From Sphingomonas sp. JC676 (lineage in GTDB: Bacteria > Pseudomonadota > Alphaproteobacteria > Sphingomonadales > Sphingomonadaceae), in assembly GCF_014489075.1 (NCBI RefSeq), contig NZ_JACTGR010000001.1, positions 248,001 to 312,000 on the forward strand: 64,000 nt of DNA, written 5' to 3'. The notes under the pieces were generated by a model. The model had not been told where the DNA came from. It saw only the letters and a list, made by a program, of their open reading frames with translations, and made no database searches. Shown piece after piece: positions 60,728 to 64,000 of this stretch. Position 1 is the first letter of the stretch. Each line of letters begins with the position of its first letter. Both the position numbers and the translations under genes were made by a program.

Positions 60728-61507
60728 CTAGAACAACAGCTTGCCGCCGACGATCGCCAGCGTCACCGCGAGGATCGGCTGCAGGGCGCGATCGGAGACG
60801 CGGGTCGCGATCAGGCTGCCGAGGATGATGCCGGGGATCGAGCCCAGCAGGAGCGAAAGCAGCAGTCCGACATCGACCGATCCCATGAACCAGTGCGCCG
60901 CGCCCGCCACGAAGGTCAGCGGCACTGCGTGCGCGATGTCGGAGCCGACGAGGCGGTTGGTCGGGAGCTTGGGATAGAGGACGAGCAGCGCGGTCATGCC
61001 GATCGCGCCGGCGCCGACCGACGAAAGCGAGACCAGGACGCCTAGAATGGCGCCCAAAACGATCGTCAGGCGTGCCACACGCAGCGGCGAGACCGCTTCG
61101 AAACGGCCGGCGAAGCGGGCGACGATGCGGGCCCGGAATGTCATCGAGACTGCAGTCAGGATCAGCGCGATCCCCAGGGCGATCGTGATCAGGTGGGTGG
61201 CGCCCTCGAGCCGCTGGCCCGAAAAGGAGAGGAGCAGGAGTGTCAGCGCCGCGGCGGGCACGCTTCCTGTCGCCAGGCGCCGCACCACCTTCCAGTCGAC
61301 GGTGCCGCTGAAGCCGTGGACGGCGGTGCCCACGGTCTTGGTCGCGGAGGCGTAGAGCAGATCGGTTCCCACCGCGGTTGCCGGATGAAAGTTGAAGGCG
61401 AGGACCAGCAGCGGCGTCATCAGCGATCCGCCACCGACACCGGTGAGCCCGACCAGCGTGCCGACGGCGAACCCGGCGAGCGAATATATCGGACTGAGGA
61501 TGCTCAC
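60728..61507 (-). CDS. TauE/SafE-family permease
   Basis: A 259-residue inner-membrane permease of the TSUP (TauE/SafE, DUF81) family with about eight hydrophobic segments. GTLVGLTGVGGGSLMTPLLVLAF and a second inverted copy, LVSLSSVGAGAIGMTALLVLYP, give the pseudo-repeat typical of the family. TSUP proteins move sulfite, sulfoacetate or other organosulfur anions; the substrate here is unknown. The GTG start at 61507 follows AGAGG. It is convergent with radA, with 11 bases between the stops. Confidence 0.88.
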   Translation of the reverse strand: MSILSPIYSLAGFAVGTLVGLTGVGGGSLMTPLLVLAFNFHPATAVGTDLLYASATKTVGTAVHGFSGTVDWKVVRRLATGSVPAAALTLLLLSFSGQRLEGATHLITIALGIALILTAVSMTFRARIVARFAGRFEAVSPLRVARLTIVLGAILGVLVSLSSVGAGAIGMTALLVLYPKLPTNRLVGSDIAHAVPLTFVAGAAHWFMGSVDVGLLLSLLLGSIPGIILGSLIATRVSDRALQPILAVTLAIVGGKLLF

Positions 61508-61692
61508 ATGGATCGCCTCTCTTCGCCAGGGGCGCGAACTTGATCCGAAGGCGCGCCCTGAACAACAAACGGAAACTTCTGGGGGCACATGCAGAAGAAT
61601 AGGCGCGGATAGCCTCCGACCCGCGTGCGAGACGGAAATCGCGGCTTTCGCCAAGTGGATGAGATGGTATGTGAGCGCGGGGAGGACATGGA

Positions 61693-62268
61693 TTGACCGG
61701 GCTGGACATCATCGTGCTGATCGTGATCGGCGGCGCGGCCATATTGGGCTTTCTGCGCGGGTTCGTGACCGAGGTGCTGGCGCTGCTCGCCTGGATCCTG
61801 GTCGTCGTGGCGCTCAAATTCTTCCACACGCCGGTGGCCCAATTCCTGTCCGGGATCGTGGGCACGACGCAGGGCGGCGCGGTGCTCGCCTTCGCGATGC
61901 TGGGCGGGGTGACCTATTTCGCCGGGCGGCTGCTCGCCAACGACCTAGGATCGCGGATGCGCGACAGCTTCCTCGGCCCGATCGACCGCGCGCTGGGGCT
62001 GGGCTTCGGGGCACTCAAGGGGCTGATCCTGGCGAGCATCGCGTTCCTGCTGCTCGTCCTGGTGTTCGACACGGTGGGCGGCGGCCCTTCGCAGCGGCCC
62101 GACTGGATCACCAAGTCGGTGACCTATCCGATGCTCGACGCGACCAGCGCGGGGATCGCCGACTTCGTCGACCGGCGGCGCAAGGGCGAACCGGTGTTCG
62201 GCGGGGAAAAGCCGGCCGACGACACCGGCAACAAGAGCAGCCATGCTAATTCGATGCAGGGCACTTAG
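61693..62268 (+). CDS. cvpA: CvpA family membrane protein
   Basis: A 191-residue protein of the CvpA family with four hydrophobic segments in residues 5-125: LDIIVLIVIGGAAILGFLRGFVTEVLALLAWI, then FLGPIDRALGLGFGALKGLI. In E. coli CvpA is needed for colicin V production and stress survival; its action here is not known. The C terminus is polar (RRRKGEPVFGGEKPADD). The TTG start at 61693 follows GGGAGG with seven-base spacing, better than any later ATG. It begins a run of three genes on the plus strand. Confidence 0.9.
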   Translation: MTGLDIIVLIVIGGAAILGFLRGFVTEVLALLAWILVVVALKFFHTPVAQFLSGIVGTTQGGAVLAFAMLGGVTYFAGRLLANDLGSRMRDSFLGPIDRALGLGFGALKGLILASIAFLLLVLVFDTVGGGPSQRPDWITKSVTYPMLDATSAGIADFVDRRRKGEPVFGGEKPADDTGNKSSHANSMQGT

Positions 62269-62308
62269 CCCCTCGCATCTCGGCGCTCGCTCCCTTAAGT
62301 CGGGAAGG

Positions 62309-62734
62309 ATGAATGCGCCGCTCTACAACACGCAAATCCTGCGGCTGGCCGCTTCGATTCCGTTCCAGGACCGGCTGCCGGATCCTGCAGCGACATCCGA
62401 GAAACGCTCGCCGGTGTGCGGGAGCCGGGTGACAGTCGATATCGACATGGTGGACGGACACGTCTCCGGCGTCGGGATGCTGGTGCGGGCGTGCGCGCTG
62501 GGCCAGGCTTCGGCGTCGCTGATGGCGGCGCACGCCGTGGGGCGGACCGCCGAGGAACTGGCGACCGCGCGCAACCAGCTGACCGCATGGCTGGCCGGCG
62601 AACGCGCGGCGCCGCCCGAATGGCCCGGGCTCGACATCTTCATTCCCGCGCTGCCGCACCGCGCGCGGCATCCCTCGATCCGGCTGGCGTTCGAGGCGGC
62701 GGCCGAGGCCGCTGCCGAAGCGGGAGCGCGCTGA
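62309..62734 (+). CDS. NifU/IscU-like iron-sulfur scaffold protein
   Basis: A 141-residue protein resembling the NifU-N/IscU scaffold fold: YNTQILRLAASIPFQDRLPDP, SPVCGSRVTVDI (first Cys at 37) and RACALGQASASLM (second Cys at 62). The third ligand Cys of IscU (HCSxLA) appears to be missing; the matching region is ARHPSIRLAFEAA. It may therefore be a specialised or non-canonical assembly protein. ATG 62309 follows GGGAAGG. Its stop overlaps the antiporter start (TGATG). Confidence 0.75.
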   Translation: MNAPLYNTQILRLAASIPFQDRLPDPAATSEKRSPVCGSRVTVDIDMVDGHVSGVGMLVRACALGQASASLMAAHAVGRTAEELATARNQLTAWLAGERAAPPEWPGLDIFIPALPHRARHPSIRLAFEAAAEAAAEAGAR

Positions 62735-64000
62735 TGGAGGCGCATGGCGATGGCGGACTCTCGCTGCTGAGAGATGCCGTGCCGATGCTGGGCTTCGCGC
62801 TCGTCTTCGTGCTGCTGTTTCGACGGCTCGGACTGGGCCAGACGCTGGGTTTCCTGGTCGCGGGCGCGGTGGTGGGGCCGCAGGTGCTCGGACTGGTCGG
62901 CGGGGCCGAGGCCAAGATGGGCTTTGCCGAGCTCGGCATTGCGCTGCTGCTGTTCCTGGTCGGGCTCGAGCTGAGCCCGAGCCGCCTGTGGCGGATGCGG
63001 CGCGACATATTCGGACTCGGCCTGATGCAGGTATCGCTGTGCGGGCTGGCGCTGGCGGGGCTGGTGTGGCTGGCGACGCAGTCGACGGTGGGCGCAGCGC
63101 TGGCGCTCGGCCTGCCGCTGGCTTTGTCCTCCACCGCGCAGGTGCTGCCGCTGCTGCAATCGGCGGGGCGGCTGCGTACTCCATTCGGCGAGCGTGCCTT
63201 CGCGATCCTGCTGTTCCAGGATCTGTCGATCGTGCCGCTGATCACGATCGTCGCGGCGCTCTCGCGCAACCCGGCAGACATGGGCGGCCCGCCGGGATGG
63301 ATGCTGGCGCTCTACACCGTCGCGGCGATCCTGGGGCTGGTGCTCGCCGGGCGCTTCCTGCTCAGCCCGCTGTTCCGGCTGATCGGCAATCTCGGCGAGC
63401 GCGAGATGTTCGTGTTCGCCGGGCTGTTCGCGGTGATCGCCAGCGCGGCGCTGATGGAGGCGCTCGGCCTTTCCGCGGCGTTGGGGGCGTTCATTGCGGG
63501 CGTGATGTTGGCGGATTCGCCCTATCGGCACGAGCTGGAGGCGGACGTCGACCCGTTCCGCTCGATTCTGCTCGGACTGTTCTTCCTCGCAGTGGGGATG
63601 ACGCTCGACCTGCACGCGATCGCCGCGAACCCGCTGTTCGTCGCCGGGATGGCGTTTGCGTTGATCGTTATCAAGGCGGCGCTGATCATGGGGATGGCGA
63701 TGCTGTTCGGCGCCAAGCTGCGCGGGGCCTTCGCGCTGGGCGTACTGCTGAGCCAGGGCGGTGAGTTCGGCTTCGTGCTGTTCGCCCAGGCGCAGAATGC
63801 GATGCTAATCGAAGGCCGCGCGGCGAGCCTGTTCGGCGCGATCGTGACGCTGTCGATGGCGACCACGCCGTTCCTGATGATGGCGACCAAGAAACTGCGC
63901 GCCGAACCCGAGCGGAGCAGTGATCACCTGGAGGCGCCGCAGCAGGAGGGGAGCAACGCGGTCGTCGTCGGCTATGGCCGGTTCGGCCAGACGGTGGCGC
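62734..64000 (+). CDS. CPA2-type cation:proton antiporter, 3' end missing
   Basis: The open frame continues to the end of the window; 422 complete codons are present. The protein is a KefB/KefC/YbaL-like monovalent cation:proton antiporter with 11-13 membrane segments. GQTLGFLVAGAVVGPQVLG, LLLFLVGLELSP, LPLALSSTAQVLPLLQ and LLGLFFLAVGMTLDL are typical. LLSQGGEFGFVLF is the second-half signature. The last visible residues, AVVVGYGRFGQTVA, begin the C-terminal TrkA-N nucleotide-binding domain. It would export K+ in exchange for protons under redox or electrophile stress. Confidence 0.92.
   Translation, partial: MEAHGDGGLSLLRDAVPMLGFALVFVLLFRRLGLGQTLGFLVAGAVVGPQVLGLVGGAEAKMGFAELGIALLLFLVGLELSPSRLWRMRRDIFGLGLMQVSLCGLALAGLVWLATQSTVGAALALGLPLALSSTAQVLPLLQSAGRLRTPFGERAFAILLFQDLSIVPLITIVAALSRNPADMGGPPGWMLALYTVAAILGLVLAGRFLLSPLFRLIGNLGEREMFVFAGLFAVIASAALMEALGLSAALGAFIAGVMLADSPYRHELEADVDPFRSILLGLFFLAVGMTLDLHAIAANPLFVAGMAFALIVIKAALIMGMAMLFGAKLRGAFALGVLLSQGGEFGFVLFAQAQNAMLIEGRAASLFGAIVTLSMATTPFLMMATKKLRAEPERSSDHLEAPQQEGSNAVVVGYGRFGQTVA

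Noticed and set aside
1..64000. Search for CRISPR arrays, insertion sequences, integrases and attachment sites
   Set aside because: No direct-repeat/spacer pattern, transposase or integrase was seen, and neither tRNA is flanked by a recognisable partial copy.

Overview
The window looks like chromosomal DNA of a sphingomonad (Sphingomonas or a close relative). The basis is very high GC, outer-membrane TonB receptors of the long Sphingomonas/Caulobacter type, PEP-CTERM proteins with the alphaproteobacterial PEPxxW motif, and housekeeping neighbours (yidD-rnpA-rpmH, comM, rarA, radA, cvpA). No insertion sequence, prophage, CRISPR array or rRNA gene was seen. Species and closest relatives cannot be fixed without database searches.

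Layout. 1-2893: a cut yidD, rnpA, rpmH, a small membrane protein, a ComM-family ATPase and tRNA-Leu(CAA). 2936-4162: a ferredoxin-reductase-like flavoprotein. 4143-27834: a large exopolysaccharide locus with polymerase (Wzy-like), chain-length/tyrosine kinase protein (Wzc-like), galU, ugd, outer-membrane export lipoprotein (Wza-like), flippase (Wzx-like), six glycosyltransferases, an acyltransferase, a hexapeptide acetyltransferase, a pyruvyltransferase, an outer-membrane barrel, two related parallel beta-helix proteins, an aldehyde-dehydrogenase-fold protein without catalytic residues, and a PEP-CTERM protein at its edge. GalU plus Ugd would supply UDP-glucuronate, so an acidic, probably pyruvylated and acylated polymer is likely. 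The priming sugar transferase is not in the window.

28026-47136: a pectin/oligouronide utilisation locus. It has a GH28 polygalacturonase, a PL1 pectate lyase, two TonB receptors, and an operon of hydratase, hexuronate MFS transporter, uxaC, kduI, kduD, kdgK and carboxylesterase, then a LacI-type regulator. Five ACCGGT-centred near-palindromes, most with one intact TGACACC half, lie in front of the GH28 gene, both TonB receptors, the catabolic operon and lacI. I propose them as the operators of this regulator.

47146-52253: an accessory-looking group. It has a SLOG-like Rossmann protein with membrane segments, a secreted trypsin-type protease, a 60-residue acidic protein ending in GSGDSR tandem repeats, and a TIR-membrane-TPR protein. 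The protease has the pocket Asp expected for cleavage after Arg/Lys, and the repeats of its convergent neighbour each end in Arg. This is the most unusual part of the window, though a functional link is only inference.

52368-64000: tRNA-Thr(UGU), a DUF429-like protein, YjbR-like protein, RarA, a PadR regulator with a His-rich N terminus plus a DUF2218 protein, OmpW, a second PEP-CTERM protein, a GT4 glycosyltransferase, RadA, a TauE-like permease, CvpA, a NifU/IscU-like scaffold and a CPA2 antiporter cut by the window end.
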